A stretch of 64,000 nt of DNA, taken from Burhinus oedicnemus. Lineage: Eukaryota; Chordata; Aves; Charadriiformes; Burhinidae. The translations under genes were made by a program, and so were the position numbers. A model generated the notes under the pieces. That model did no database searches. It saw nothing but the letters and a program-made list of their open reading frames with translations, and was not told the DNA's origin. Positions 37,586-51,420 of the stretch are shown here, piece by piece; positions within the stretch are counted from its first letter, which is position 1, and each line of letters starts with the position of its first letter. Where the stretch lies: assembly GCA_008921705.1 (NCBI GenBank), contig VFFE01007917.1:135503-199502 (forward strand), read 5' to 3'.

Positions 37586-38923
37586 GTTTGTGTGCCAAGT
37601 TATTCTGTTTTCTCCAGCAGCCTTTCTGTGACCTCCAGGTCTGAGCAGAAAGATCTGATCCCCTCTTGGGGAATTTGTCTGGACTCTGGACCCGAGGCTG
37701 TGCACTGCAATGTAATGACTCCCAGCGTTGACATCCAACACTTGGTAATGTTAACATGATTCCACTGTCCCCTGGCCAATTGTGGGTTGAAGAGACCACA
37801 CAGCCTTTTAAAGCCCCAGTCCCATTCTTGCAGCTGCTTCCACATGATCGGGTAAGGTATGCTTGGGCACCCACTCCTGTTCTGGCCATGCGGTATCACT
37901 CAGAAAGCAGAGCTGCTACCTTTGTTTGAGCTACTGTGACTATGGCTTGATTAACAGCAGCTGTATGTTCACGTGCAGGGTGCCTCTTGCTGACAAATCC
38001 CTGTCTGCTGGTGCCTGACGTGCTTTTCAGGCGTCTCAAGCTGCTGTTTGGTGGTTGTGTCGCAGGGTGTGGTGGGCAGGCAGGCTGCTGCTCCTGTTTG
38101 CAGCAAGAGCGTGTTCACACGGTTAGGCATTTGCCTGCTTCCCTCGAGTCATGATGAAATCAATACTAGCTTTTATTTCCCTCAGCGATTAGAAAACGTT
38201 CAAGGCGGCTGAGGAAAAAAATCCAGGGGCTCAAAAGAGAGATGCAGGGGTGGAGTTGAATGGTTTGCAAAGGAAAAGGAGATTGATGCTTGCTCCTCAA
38301 GGGGTGGTCTGGGTGTTCGGTCATTCACTTCACATCCTGCTTGTTGACCTGTACCTTGAGGTGGGAGAGAATCGGAGATGAAGCCAGGTGTGCTGGCCCA
38401 AAGCTGCTCCCTGACTGGCAGAATTACCCCACCTCCTTCAGCGCTCCCCCACATCTGTATTAGAAAATATGTGGTGCAGAGAGATAGCCACAAGAATAGG
38501 AGGGAGATTTCTGAATTAATAGAGTCAGCTCCTCCAGATTTATATGGGTTGTTCTTGATTTGCACTGATTCAATCAGGGCAGAGTTTGGTCCTAAGGAAG
38601 CTCTTCACAGGCTGTCAGCATGCTCAAAATACACCTGACAGTTACCATCTGTGTTGCAAGGAGTCCAGAGCAGACCTGGCATTTAGGGTTGGGGCTAAGT
38701 GTGTCTGGAAGGAAAGTGGCAAGTTAGTTTTTTGTCCCCATCCCTGTCTTTTATAACATGATTGATCTGATGTCCCATAAAGAAAATTTCTGCCAGGAAA
38801 ATGAAGAAACCCATTAATCAGGAGGAAGGAAACTGTATATTTCTTTTTGTTTAGGGAGGTAAAATATATATATTTTCTGGAGTAAGAAAGGGAAAGTTGG
38901 CAAACATATGTGAGAGAGTAATT

Positions 38924-38939
38924 AAAAAAAAAAAAAAAA
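38924..38939. repeat. A16 homopolymer
   Basis: Run of sixteen A followed by an A-rich G-interrupted stretch (to about 38,950). Confidence 0.9.
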
Positions 38940-41900
38940 GAAGAAAAACAAATGTCTCTGGGGGGGGCAGGGAACAGTTAACGTGATTCATTCCAAACAG
39001 CGAGGGATAGTGTGTGGTAAATAAGAGCTTTCATTCCATGTTGTTCTGCAAAGTTAAGCTTTTGAGTGTATAGAGAGCTGGTTGTGCTTCTGAATAAGAC
39101 CTAGCAAGATATTGAATGTAAGCATTTCATGTTACCCAGTACTATCTGTTACAGTGTATAATAAATTTATGTCTAAGACTTTGAATAAAAGGCATTTTGT
39201 AATATGACAAATTAATATATATAATTTTATATTCCACATAGTTTGCCAAAATTAGCGGCAGTGATTTATGGATAATACTTACAATCCTTTAGGTTAGATC
39301 ATTTTAAATGGCATGCTACTAGTGTAGCTTAAAACACTGTCAGTATTCTGAATGCAAGATTAAAAATACTCTTAAATGTGCCTTTCAATATGAGTAGTTG
39401 AGAAACTTTTTTGTGGAATGCTTTTGAAAAAAAAAAAAGGTGTAGTCAAATTGCATTCACTTAATGACCTCTAGTACAAAACTGTTTCTAGAGGCAAATA
39501 AACCTGACTTCAGTTAGGCTTTTTTTTTGTCTTCACTTGTTTTGGTCCACTGTACGCTTGCAGCATCACTGTTAGCAGTAAGTGGAATTAATAATATGGT
39601 GCAAAGTTTTAATTGATAATTACAGGCACTCGGAAGTTAGAAACACATTTTCTCATTTTAGTCATATTTATGATATTGATTCTTCAGATGCCTGAATAGT
39701 TCCGTGTTTGTTTAGATGGTAAAACTGGTATCAGGATGCCAGCACTGACCTGCCCTGACTTGTGCAGGTGCTGCTGTTGTTGCCTGATGTGCAGCAAGCA
39801 TCTGTAATCATGGGGGTCTTCTGTTCTTTGGTTCATCTGGACCGAGTTGTTTTTGAAGCCCTTACCACAAGCTCAGGCTTTGAGACGCTGATAGTAAGTC
39901 AATTAGTATCTGCTGAAACAATGCCTTATTCCTTGATTTGCAGTCTCTTTATGAACTTGATTCTGCTTGTTGTCTTGCAGCACAACTGAATAAGAACACT
40001 GCTATTTAGGAGAGAGTAGCCCTTGATTGTAACTATTTTTTTTAAAAAAAAAGATGCTGACAATGGCAGTTTAATTGGTGCAAGGTGTGTATCTTCCTGA
40101 GCCAGCAGATGAAAATGCTACTGGCTGTTTTAAGGCAGGTACTCCTTTTTTGGGTGCGGTCATGAATTTTCTGTTTTCTTCCAGTGATGGAAGAGCAACA
40201 TGGTGATGGTGAAAGCTGTACTAACGTGTAACTAACTTGTTTACACTTTGAATTAAGTAGTTTAGGACTGAATTTTGTTTACAGCCTATTACAAGCAGGA
40301 GGAGGGAATAAATACTTGGGGAAAAATATTGCGCAAACCTAATGTTTTCCATACTTCAGGACATGAAGCTATGTTTAGTACTGGAATCAGAAAGAACAAT
40401 TTCCTTGAAGACATGGTATTGCACAGTTGGCATTATGGGTCATTCCTCTGAAATACTTCTGACTGTGGTCAGCACCAGGTGATTTGTTTTGCTGATACTG
40501 CCCTGCCGTTCTCAGGTGAATTTCAGGTCTGAGGTTTCAGTCACTTGAAAGATCTGAGTTATTTTTGTTTCTAATTCATTTTATGTACTGATAGAAGTAG
40601 TAATTTTTTTCTGAAGAGGGTGGAATTTTCTTCTCTGCTTTAAATTATTGCAAGATCAGCCCCAGTGACATTACTTATTCCAGTATGCAATGGAGTTAAG
40701 TGACCTGTCTGTGTGCTGGAATGGGCAAGAGAATGGATATTTTACATGTAGTGTGTTTTTGTGTTTTCTCTGGCAATGTTTTGGTGGCTCTCACTTGCCT
40801 AAGGGAGAGAGAGGGAAGGTAAGTGAAAAATGAGTTTTCCTCCAGTGGGGGAGTGATCTATGCACGCATTAAAAAGGCAAAAAGAGAGGTCAGAGGCATG
40901 TGTTATGTTTTTATTTGAAAAACTAGCTGTGGAGACTTGTTTCAGCTGTAGCTGGTAGGTTTCAGAGCTGACACAACAGTAGGAATAGAATTTGCCTATC
41001 CAGGATTTCCAGAGACTGTTGAACAACAGATATAAAGAAGCAGCTGTCTCCCTATGTTCATCTCTTTTCCCCATCCAAACATGATATAAACATAACTTTC
41101 TTTTGGATTCTGTTCCCCTCATGCCTTCACAGTTGGAAAGTCTGGTGTATTTGTTTGCTCTACTGGCCTTACCTGCAGGCAAGGCATGATCTAGGTTGCA
41201 GTGTAATCCTCCTAGATTAGTAAACAAGCCCTGCCCCATGCCTGTGTTACTAAGCACATGAGTAGCTCTTTGAAGAATGTTTTGAGGCTTGTGAAAATAA
41301 TTTCTAGCAGAAACTTTCCTTTTAAAAGATATTAAAATATGCAAACAGTCAAATGAGCAAGCGTGCCTCAAGAATAAAGGTGCTGTGTCTCTGGTTGCTT
41401 GTTAATATTTCCCTTTCTGTGATGCTGGACTTCGCAGATGAACTTGAAAATCCTTCACAACTGGCTGTGGTACTGGGCAATTTTCCCTTCCACTGTTGCT
41501 CTGGCTGCATTTAAGTGTTTCTGTCTTTCTGTTTGTTGCTTTTCACTTTCGTCACTCATTTTGCATTGAAATATAGCTCTGCACAGAGGTCCACATAAAT
41601 AAGAAACCCACTATATAGATGAAACCATGAAAAAAGAACCTGTGATATTCTCCTGCTGGACCTTGTTTTGTAATGAGGAGTTGCTCCTCAGAAGAGGACC
41701 TTATGGGAGTCTTAGATCATGGGCAAGACAGCCATAGGGTGGGCAGTGCATGCCAGCTGGTGGGGCTTTGGGCAAGTGGTGAGAGCCTCTGGCATGTCCA
41801 TCACGGGTGCGTTGTTGGCTTTGGTTTTAGCTTGTCCCGTTTGCTTAGGTCCTGATCCACAGTAGAACTGGAGAAGCTCTTCTTGGCTTGGAAATGATTC

Positions 41901-44900
41901 CTGTGGGGATTTCATGGGCAAATTTCAGCCTTGTCTTTGCAAAATCACCCTCTCCGTATCCACCAATAATTTGATTAGGGCCTGACATCCCCATAGGCAG
42001 TGAGCCCTAGGGCACCTACAGACTGTGCCAAGGGCTGTGGGCTGCTGGAGTGGCCTACAGGCTGTGGCTCTGCTGGGTACTGCATTTATGCCCGAGCCTG
42101 GGAAAGCAGGTTCCTGGCTGCTAGGGCAGAGTAGACATTTCTGCCTTGTGTGTCTGCTAAGCAGTAGCAGTTGCCGTTTCTTATCCTACTAATTCTTGAG
42201 GACAGCAGGAGCATCAAGCCTGACTCTCTGGAGCTCCCCAGCACAGGGTCCCTTTCTGTACACTGGAAGGAGTCACAAGGCCCTTCCTCTTTGCTGTGGC
42301 AGAAATCAGTTTTCCCTACCCTGATGAGAAATACCAAGAAAATTTTGCTATGCATGTCCACTGACCCTGGTACTTGTATATAACCAGTCTGAAACCATTC
42401 CTGAGAACAGACTACTGCAAGTGCCCAAGTAAATGTTTGCTGGGTTTAGCCTGAAATGTGAGGTGCTTTATGCAAACTAAATTTTAGTGCAATAGTGGGA
42501 ACCAGGAGAAGCCTTCGAGTTTGGTAGTCTGGGATGCCATTTCTTGGCAGTCAAGGTTTATCTCAGATGGTGCTGTGGGGTCCTGCACCTGTTTGCTCTC
42601 ATGGTGCCTGGTCCTTGCCCGACCCCGTGGGAAACCAGGTCAGGAATCTGAGCCAGGGCAATGCAAAAATTACTTACTTTCTACCAGTCCAGGTCTCTAA
42701 AATGCTCCAGAGCGCTGGTGAAGGGGAGGGGCAGGAACGTCTATCTGAGAGCTGAAAGGCCTTTACCTGTCTGAAAGACAGGGATTTTAAGGAAGTTAAT
42801 GCTCCATTTTGAGAATAAAGATCACAGATCTAACCTCCCTGAATAGGTTGTGTTGCTCCTTAAAAGACAAATTACACCAGTTGTGAATCTTGCCGAGTAC
42901 TTTTTAAATCACCTGCTTTTTATATAAATGGTCCTGTTCTAATAAACTGCTCTTAACTTTTTTTTTTTTTATTCTGAGTGAAGGACACAAGACATAGGGT
43001 TACAGTGAAAATGTTGCACTTGGCTCCCTTCCTATTAACAGTCAGAAATACACTTGGTGCAGTCTTTTGCTGGTAGTCACAGGGAGATATGTATGGTAAT
43101 AAACAGCCCTTCCAGGCTTTCTGCTGCAGGCTCTGAACATTGCTGTGCTGCAGCTGACTTGCCATAAAGCCCTTGCCTGTGTCTTTAATGAAGGAGTGTC
43201 CTGAGGTAGAAATTGCCTTCCTTGGAATTAGAGGAGAAGGAGGGATGTGTGTTGTGAGGAAAAGCTAAGCCAGGAAACACCTGGCAACCAGATGGCCCCT
43301 CGCATGCTGCATCATACCCATACCTTCATTAAGGATTACTGTGGCTGTCTGTAGGTAATAGATTTAGAGGTTTGGGGTCACAAAGAATTAGAAAATTGTA
43401 GCCAGTTGCAATTAAATGTAAGTTATTTTTAGAGGACAAAGAACTGAGCTGAAAGCTGAATTAGAGCTACTTGAAATGTTAGGGCTCAAATACTATAGGT
43501 GGTATTTTCAAGGCAACGAACAAAAGAGCCCATGCACTTCAGTCAGAGGCACAAAGCAGGCCAGGGTGGTGGCAGGTGGGCAGGAGACAGCAGAGCTGTG
43601 AGCAATGGCAGAAGCGTGGAACCAGTATTATTCTGCTTCCCAATGGCAGCTGGCATTATGTACTTTTCTCTGAATATTGATGTGTGTAACAGATAAAGAT
43701 TGCTCAGACTTTTAGCAGGATAGGACTGTGTGGTTTGGACTGTGATTTATAGAAGCCTGACTCAATATCTTACACTACTGTTTTACCTGTATTTAATTTT
43801 GTTTCATGTTTCCCCTTCAGTGTGCCTGCATTCCAGAAAGGACAATCTCGAAAGTTTTTAAATTTCCAAGTAAATTTTGAGACTATCAGTAGGGAAATAA
43901 AGGTTTGGGAAGAACTGTGCTAGCACACAAACCCTTTCTGTGTTGGTGACCAGTCAGCAGCAGTTGGTGGTATGTGGTGGGACAGGAATTCTGGCTGGCC
44001 CTGTGTGGGTGCACAGAAGTGAGCGTGAGGAAACTGCATTCCCTCCTACATTCCCTGTACTCACCTGCCTACTCCGGCAGGTAAAAGAGGCATGGCAGTA
44101 CTGAGCTGTGTGGGTAAGTTTTGGCTGTCTCACTGCTGCACTGGAAGATGGGAGATACCTCTTCTTGAGGGAGTTGTTTCTGTGAATCAGCGGCTCTTGT
44201 CTCCCAGCTCTTGCTGAATCTGGGACCGATTGATACCATCTTGCACTGCTAACCTGCTCGCTGCCCTGCTTTGAAAGGTTTTTAGGTACGTTATGGGAAT
44301 AAGAAGGGAAGAAGAAACTTTGCTAGTCCAGGGGCTGTGTAAACTGCCTTCCTTACAAGCGCTTTGGAGCATCCACAGGAAGCTTGAATAGGTTGTTTAT
44401 TACTTCCGTTCTTGTGACGTTGATGGAATAATAATAGGATTGCTGGCTTTTATCCTGTATATTCTTTGAGCAGCTGCTTTTCCAACAGTGTATCTCTTGT
44501 CGCTTTCATATTAAAATGTTGATAAGCACAACTTGAAAACACTTATCATTGAAATATCTATTTAATTACTTGTTAGTGTTGATATCAAAGCCTATTGTGA
44601 ATTTCATACAGTGCATTCTGAGGAGTCCACCTCAAAAAACTTGTTTTAAATATCACTTTAGTTTTTAAGGCTACTACCTGTGGGGTTGGTTCTGCAGCTG
44701 AGATCCTTGTTCAAGACCAACTAACTTGCATTATGCAATGGAAGTGTTTGTATTTTATTAAAGACAAGCCAATGACACCCTACCACATGATATGGGGCAG
44801 CCACATGAATATGGAACAACTGTCTTGAAAGGGTGGATCAAGTTGTTCAGTAAGTCTTTTCATTTTCTAATCTCTCAGAATCTGAAAGGCTACATGGTAT

Positions 44901-46773
44901 TTCTTATTTTACCCTTGGGGAGAGGAAAAATAAATCTTACTTCTTGAAAGCTACTGCCCCAGGTTAGGCAGGTTTCCTTACATTAACAGTTCATTACCCA
45001 GAGAGGCTAGAATATCCTTTTGTTGTGTGTTGATGGTGTCTTCAACCATTGCAAAACCCCGCAGCAGCAACTTGGAAAGAAAAGCAGGGGGAACGTGCCT
45101 GAAGGATTTACTGTGCTGCTGTTGGTTTTCCCCTGAGAGGAGCCCAGCTGTCTTGAAGCTGAAATTTAAATGTAAATCCTTAAAATAGGCATAATTAGGG
45201 TACTTCCTTTAGACAGTGTCTGGTGCAGGCAGCTTCAGTTTTTGTGTGCAGTGTTTTTTCAGTGAAGTGTTTGAGCAGTGAATGAGGGAGGAAATGATTA
45301 GCAATTGCACACTGTGTTGGTGTTCTCCAGCTTGGAAAAGTTGTGACAAAGAATGGAGCACGAGTTCTTTTTCCCCACCAGTCCTGCTGCTTCGGTGTGT
45401 AAACCTCATGAAGACTTGTACTTCTGAATGTACAGAATTACTGCTCCAGTAACACATTGGTACTAAAACAAGCAGAGGTCCTGGTATGGATCCTGTTGTA
45501 ATTGTGTATGGCATTTTGCAGAGTTGGAATGGAGAGCTCCTGGAGTGTCTCATCTTGGGGGGGGGCTGCCATGGGCCTGCTAAATTGCTTTGTGAATTGG
45601 GCTGCAAGGTGGCTTGCCCTTGGTGGAAATCTTTAGTTTGGCTCTGCTGGACTTTGGGTTAGTCCTTGAAAGAAGCATATTTTGCAGAAACATTGAAAGC
45701 AGAAAACCAGGCGCAATAACCTCATTTTTGTCAGGGAGTATGAGTTCATTGTAACACTGTGTGGAACTTGCTGGAGGCCTGAGCATGTATGAAGAGGTAG
45801 GGAAAATCAGAGCTAAGTTTTGGTTGGAATGGGACTGGAGAAGCAGGCTAGGACTTGTTCCGAGCTGAAAGCCGAGAGGCTGTGGCGTTTGTTGTTCTTC
45901 TGTGTCAGGGTTTTGGCACCTGCTTTCACACAAAATCAGCTGTTGAGAATGTTGTATGTCTATGTAAAGGTGCTTAGAGCTGCATGTGTGTGTCGGACAA
46001 CTTTGGCATATTTGCCTCATAAGTGTTTAGCTTCTTTCTCTTTTTTCTTTACTATTTTTTTTTCCCAGGAAGACTTGTGGTATAATTATGTAGGGGATGT
46101 TAATGACAGAATAGTTTCAAGACTCCAAACTTATACCCACTTAATAGTATTAATTTTTGTTTATAATATTACTGTGTCTAGGGAATGTGGTGAAGTACTT
46201 TGTCTTATTGGGGTAAGTTTGATACAGACATTCATGATCTAAAGAGATCTTAAATGGTCTTGAGTTTTATTGCTAAGGCCAGCCTTCAGTTTCAAACCAG
46301 AAAAGACCCCTTTCAGCCTGGCTTTTTAACAGTGTTACGACGTGGTGTTGTGTTTGATTTAATCATAGTCCTGTACATGCTTAATTTTGGTGGCTCAGAG
46401 ACATGGATAATGTTAGAACAGTGCTTTAAAATAGTGTTTTTTCACATTGTTTAGTTTAATACATTAAAACCCCCAAACTAGTGAGGCAGAAAACAGAGTA
46501 GATGTTTGTTTTCCTTATTCCATACTAAAAAAGCTGTAGTTCAATTTTGATTTTGCCATTTAGATTTTTATGGTGACAACTGGTGAAACCATGCTGTTTG
46601 TCAGAAAAGTGCATCTTTACAAAATGTCATTTGAGATACTGGAAAATACCTAGCTGAGCTAATGCTATCATTTATTCTAAGCAAATAGCTTTGATACTTT
46701 CTGCGATCTCCTGGAGTCATATGATGGTCTACTTTAAATCCTGTATTTGTGAATCTTGAGCTATGACTCAGGG

Positions 46774-46774
<1 letters not shown>

Positions 46775-46809
<35 letters not shown>
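46775..46809. repeat. T35 homopolymer at the composition switch
   Basis: Thirty-five consecutive T, the longest pure run in the window. It could be the antisense poly(A) tail of a retroposon, but I see no recognisable retroposed gene on its left side. It coincides with the change from G/T-rich to A/C-rich + strand. Length is likely unreliable in assembly. Confidence 0.9.
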
Positions 46810-46810
<1 letters not shown>

Positions 46811-47429
46811 GAGAAATGATCAAACCGGGGGTGGGGACAGAACATCCTGCGTGAAACCGCATCCTGAACAAGCATCACCACGATTCACTGTAAATAAATA
46901 CTCTCTCCTTGCAGCACTTCCGTCAACTGTCACTGCCTTGGCTCCAATCACCTTTCAAGTCCAAACAGGAAAGCAGAGAAAAGCGAGTGAGATGGCAGAT
47001 AGGAGGTTTAATTTGCTTTTCACTGCAGTTTTCATTGGTGGTGCACTTCCAATTCGTCGGCATTGCCAGCTGCCTGGAATCACTCCTGGACCCAGTTTTT
47101 TCCTGTTAACCTTCATAATTGTATTATTACGGGCAAGCCCACAAACTGTGCTACAAAAAGCTGTAAAAAGTGCAGCTTCCACCCTTTATTAGATAAGCAG
47201 CCAGATCCAAACCCTGCTGCTGCAGGCAGAAAGGCAACTCAGATTTACTAAAGATGTTTCTTCACCTCTGTTTTACATAATGCAAGATGTGTCTGCTAAA
47301 AAAAAAAGAAATAATAAAAAAATAAGAGTATGGAGGGGGTGGGGGGTGGTGAAGGGGTTACAGGATGAAATAAGTTTGACCTCAATTTTCTGGAAAACTT
47401 ATGAAAACATATATATAAATTTGGAAAGA

Positions 47430-47830
47430 TCAAAGATGCGAAAGGATAGCAATCCCGGGCAGGAGAGCGCAAGCAGGAGCTAACTTGGTTCGTGCACGTG
47501 AGCCCTGCGAGGGGTGGGAACGTTGCACACCCCACGGTATGTTGAACGAGCTGATGATGGAGAAGAAGAAGAGGAGCTGCCTCTCGTGCGCACCCTCTCG
47601 TGGGCACGCCAACCGGCACCCGCAGGCACCAAGGGATGGAGGGACAGGGTAGACGGCGCTTGTCCCGGAGCCAAAAAACTGGTGGAAAACCCTCATGAAC
47701 CCCCATCAGAGCAAAGCAGGGTGAAGCCCCCTCACCTTCAGGAGGGGAGAAAAGACCTTGGCAGCCGCAGCCCGCCTGGGCGTGCCGGGATGCACGGGAT
47801 CACCTCCCCGCCGCACACGCACGCAAGGAG
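47430..47830. promoter_or_regulatory. Small CpG-rich patch
   Basis: I count about 27 CpG in 400 bases, in a locally GC-rich segment, against about 6 per 720 bases in the intron-like block. A G-rich run (GGGGGTGGGGGG near 47,335-47,347) flanks it. Overlapping open frames on both strands follow from the base composition. It could be an orphan CpG island, an enhancer or a GC-rich exon; no splice signal settles it. Confidence 0.45.
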
Positions 47831-48083
47831 CAATTTAATTAATAAAAGTAAAAATGAAGTACTACATGTAGCAGCAAAGCATTATTAAAAGCTGTAATGT
47901 CTCAAAGGTTCCTATGAAGTCATGTTCTTACAATTCACTCTGAAGAATTTAAAGACAAAATTACATGCTTGGTAATACTCCGGGGAGCACGCTTTTCTAT
48001 GCGGCCCATTGTTTGTGTATGATGCATGGCTTTGAGAAAGTGGCATTGTTAGAGGGATCATAAATCACAAAGGGGAAGTTTGA

Positions 48084-48120
48084 TTTTTTTTTTTATTATT
48101 ATTTAAAAAAAAAAAAAAAA
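48084..48120. repeat. T11 - ATTATTATTT - A16 low-complexity hairpin
   Basis: T11 (48,084-48,094) is followed closely by A16 (48,105-48,120). The two arms can pair. It is simple sequence and likely to be variable in length. Confidence 0.85.
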
Positions 48121-51100
48121 TCTTGTTCCAGACAGAGCTTTCCTCTGCTGCAGAGTTTTCAGCTTCTTTCAGCAAATGAACCGGCATCAGACCGACGTAC
48201 GCTGTGGAGGTCTCAAGCTGCTGAGGTGATCATCGCCCTCTTCTCTACAGCCTCTCTAGAGAAATAAGCATACTGCAGCCGGTACCGCAGGTTTTGTATC
48301 GCCGATTCCAAGAGAACGTTTATTTTTCTAAAGATAACTCTTCAAGATAAAATCTTGAATATTAAAAGAGCAGCACTAAAACTTCTGCACTGCCTTTTGC
48401 AAAAGCGTACCTGGTGTGGTTTTGACACCTTAGTTTTCTTCAAATGATCTCTGGTTTTAGTGTGGTTATTTATTCTTAGGTGTATTATTTCTGAACTTGG
48501 AGCCAAAGTGGGCTCGCTTCAAAAGCGAAGAGCGAATGCTACAAATCACTTACTACCCACATGCGCCCACCCCATCCTTCACGGTGCACATGAATTAGCT
48601 AGTGGCCTGCCCCCCAAAGCAACCACAATAAAGGTATTGCTCTGGTGAGGCTGACAAACTTCATATCTCACCGGAGCTGAAAACTCAACACAGTCTCCAG
48701 GACACTGCTCAGCTTCATTTCAAACTTTACACCAACCAACCAACAAAAAAAACCCACAAAAAACCCAAACCCCTCAAAAAAACCCCAGGAGATAATGGGT
48801 ATCACAATAAGAACGTCCCAACAGGTAGCAGTAGCTCCTTGCTAAGACCGAACCACACAAAGCCACTTGCAAGGAAAGAACCAACACGTTGAAGAATGAA
48901 TCAAATATCAGCCAAGCCAGAAAGTCAGAGAGTCTCCAGGCTCTGAGAGCCCAACCGGGCACCACTGGAGGGTGGTTTTCCACAGGACCAAGCAGGCAAC
49001 ACCACCTATTAAGCGCACAGCACATCGCACCACAACCAGGCATCTTCTTCTCCAAGGGGACACATCCCAGAAGACAGATCCCGTGGGTTCACACCCTGAT
49101 TAGGCAAGATTGCTCTCTTGTGCCGTCTTATGACCCGCTCCATATGGCTATATTTCGTACTTGGGTTCTGTATTTATTTTATATACCCAGTCATGTGTAC
49201 AGGAAAACCTCAAGCTGCATCCATTCTTAATGCAAAGAAATCTTAAACGTTCCAGAGCAAATCTGAAATATCAGCTGTGGATATTAGTGGACACACTGAT
49301 ATTTCCAGTAGTGCATGATTTCCAGCTACAAATCAAAGCTCTATAAATTACATCTCCCTGGGACTCAGTCCTACCTCACTGCATCCCACAGTCCCTACAG
49401 CTTCTGTCCCACACATGCCTGAGCCCCATTTCTGAGTATTTCCCTGGATGCTTTCCTGTTGCAGTACGAACGTATTTGATTTTTTCCAACTTAGTTAGCG
49501 GCTAGTACCAGGCTAAGCTAAGTGGCAGACACCTAGACAGACGCCCCAGCCTCGACTCCCGGCTGGCGTAAATCAGGACAGCTCCACCGACTGCAGAATT
49601 AAGGAACTGTGTCAGCTTATACCAGCTAAAAATCTGACCCCGTTCATCTGATTTGTCTCAAGATAGTCACTACAGTCAGAATGTAAGAAGAATAAATTAG
49701 CATGGATTAAGCCTGGGAAAACCTGCTGAGGAAACTTGACTGTGTTAAAATACACATACTGACGTTAACTTCATTCACTCGTAATGGTGCACTTCAGCCA
49801 TGTGGTCTAAATACCATTAGCTAATAGGATCAGTCCACTACCAGTTATCCCTCAATGTAAGAAGGCAAAAAAAAAGTAACCTTTCTGTTTAAGAACCAAC
49901 TGCTTGCAAATTTACGATGGTTGACTCGAGAAACACATGGCACGTTCTTCTGCCAAAACATCTGCCTCCTTCAGGAGAGCTGACTTCATCCAGCGCTGGT
50001 GGAAGGTCTCCGTCTGCCTTATTCTTACAGCATGAGTGTTTGGCTGCCAACACTACTCGAAAGAACTATTTATGCTCCATAAAAGGCTTGGACATAGTCT
50101 GGAATACAGACAGAAATGAGAGAGCTAAATCAAGCTAATTATTTTGAGAACTTACAACTAGAAACATTATTACAATAAATTCCACCTGTTTTTCTCAACT
50201 TCTGCACATTGCGAAGGATTTCCACTCTGTGTGTTCAAAGAGGCCATCATATGGAAACAATTACAGCATACAAGCTTAAACAGACTTCTACCGACGCAAG
50301 GACCGTTGACCCATCTTTATGGGCATTTTAAAGAATTTATGTCCAACTTGAATGCAATCTGCTCTACTTGACATCTCTGACCCAAAGCGTATCGAGGTTT
50401 ATGTTGGGTTTCTTTAACATTCAGACCCTGTCAAGGGAAGATGTGATCTATGCTGTTACGAGACGAGCTCCTCTCCACCAGCCACCGAGGCAGGGCTCTA
50501 CTGATCCCCACCACTGCCCCTGTGCCAAAAACTTCTGGGCAAAAAACGTGTATTTTGCTCTTCCTGAGGGTTTTGTGTAGCCAAGCTCACACTTTTCCTA
50601 CCTATTCTGCAGGATGCCTAGAAGGGAACCAGAAAAAGCTGGCGTTAAAGCCAGTGGGAAGGGTAGGGCTCCACCATGGTCTGAATGAGAGGGTGACCAT
50701 GGCTCCCGTGCAAAAACAAACTTGTTGCGAGGGACACAACCTTGGCACAGGAGCTTTTGAGGAAAGGATAACAGAAGCCTTAATACTTGCTCTTTACCTG
50801 GGAGAACCTATTCGCCAAAAAAAAACTTTCCGAGAGCTAATGCAAATTGGTGCCTGTGCCAGGTCCTCAGATGGGCTTGAGGGACACGGGAGAGCCGAAC
50901 TGCTGGGGAAACTTGAGCACAACTGGGAACGGCGAGAAAATCCCTCCAGGAACAAGCAGGGAGGCCAGAAAGCGACGGGGATGCTGCCTGCACGGGAGGG
51001 GTACGTGATGCACAGGGGGTAGGGGTCTGAGCTCCTGCATTTCCATAACCAACGGCCTAAAGCCACCCCAGTCCCCCAGGGACTCAGCTCTGCCTTACCT

Positions 51101-51284
51101 ACCACAAGCCCTTAAACTCAGACAGATCCTCTCGGAAAGGAGCCGAGAGCTGTGTGGGGTGATAACGGGAATCCTGCCCATTTAATGGAGCACGGATCTC
51201 TTGCACACAGCTGAGGCCGAGTGACCGAAGAGGCACTTTGGACTTGCTGCCTTTATCTTCAGAGAGATGACGTTGGTGACCACA

Positions 51285-51420
51285 AGCTAATCCACCCCGA
51301 GCATGAGCTTGATTTAAATCAAAGCGATTTGAATCACTGATTTTAATCACGGTGTATATCAGAAAGCAGGAAACATGGTTTAAATCATTGATTTTAATCT
51401 TAGTTTACATTTGTACTTTT
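51285..51420. repeat. Repeat-like segment with TTTAAATCA / GATTTTAATCA motifs
   Basis: After AATCCACCCC at about 51,291 come TTGATTTAAATCA, GATTTGAATCA, GATTTTAATCA, GTTTAAATCA and GATTTTAATCT in quick succession. I recall similar 'atccaccc...gatttaaatca' sequence as an interspersed repeat in turtles and crocodilians, possibly a DNA-transposon relic, but cannot name it. The AT-rich tail to about 52,400 may belong to the same element. Confidence 0.4.

Larger units (their letters stand above)
31961..46774 (+). other. G/T-rich non-coding block, possible first intron
   Basis: No exon recognised. The + strand is visibly rich in G and T; for example 34,981-35,040 has 23 T and 15 G against 13 A and 9 C. 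Excess G+T on the sense strand is known for long transcribed introns in vertebrates, so this fits rightward transcription from the CpG island. CpG is scarce: I count 6 in 36,001-36,720. The block includes a CR1 relic at 34.86 kb, a local repeat cluster at 35 kb and a perfect hairpin at 37.56 kb. A 190-codon minus frame at 40,799-41,371 has no recognisable domain. Confidence 0.45.

Noticed and set aside
40799..41371. 190-codon minus-strand frame
   Set aside because: No known motif, and it opposes the apparent direction of transcription in this block.
46775..46809. T35 as the poly(A) tail of a processed pseudogene on the minus strand
   Set aside because: A minus-strand retroposon would have its body to the right of the T run; no gene-like sequence is recognisable there, and no target duplication could be found by eye.
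50450..51022. 190-codon plus-strand frame
   Set aside because: No known domain, with several overlapping minus-strand frames; likely chance.
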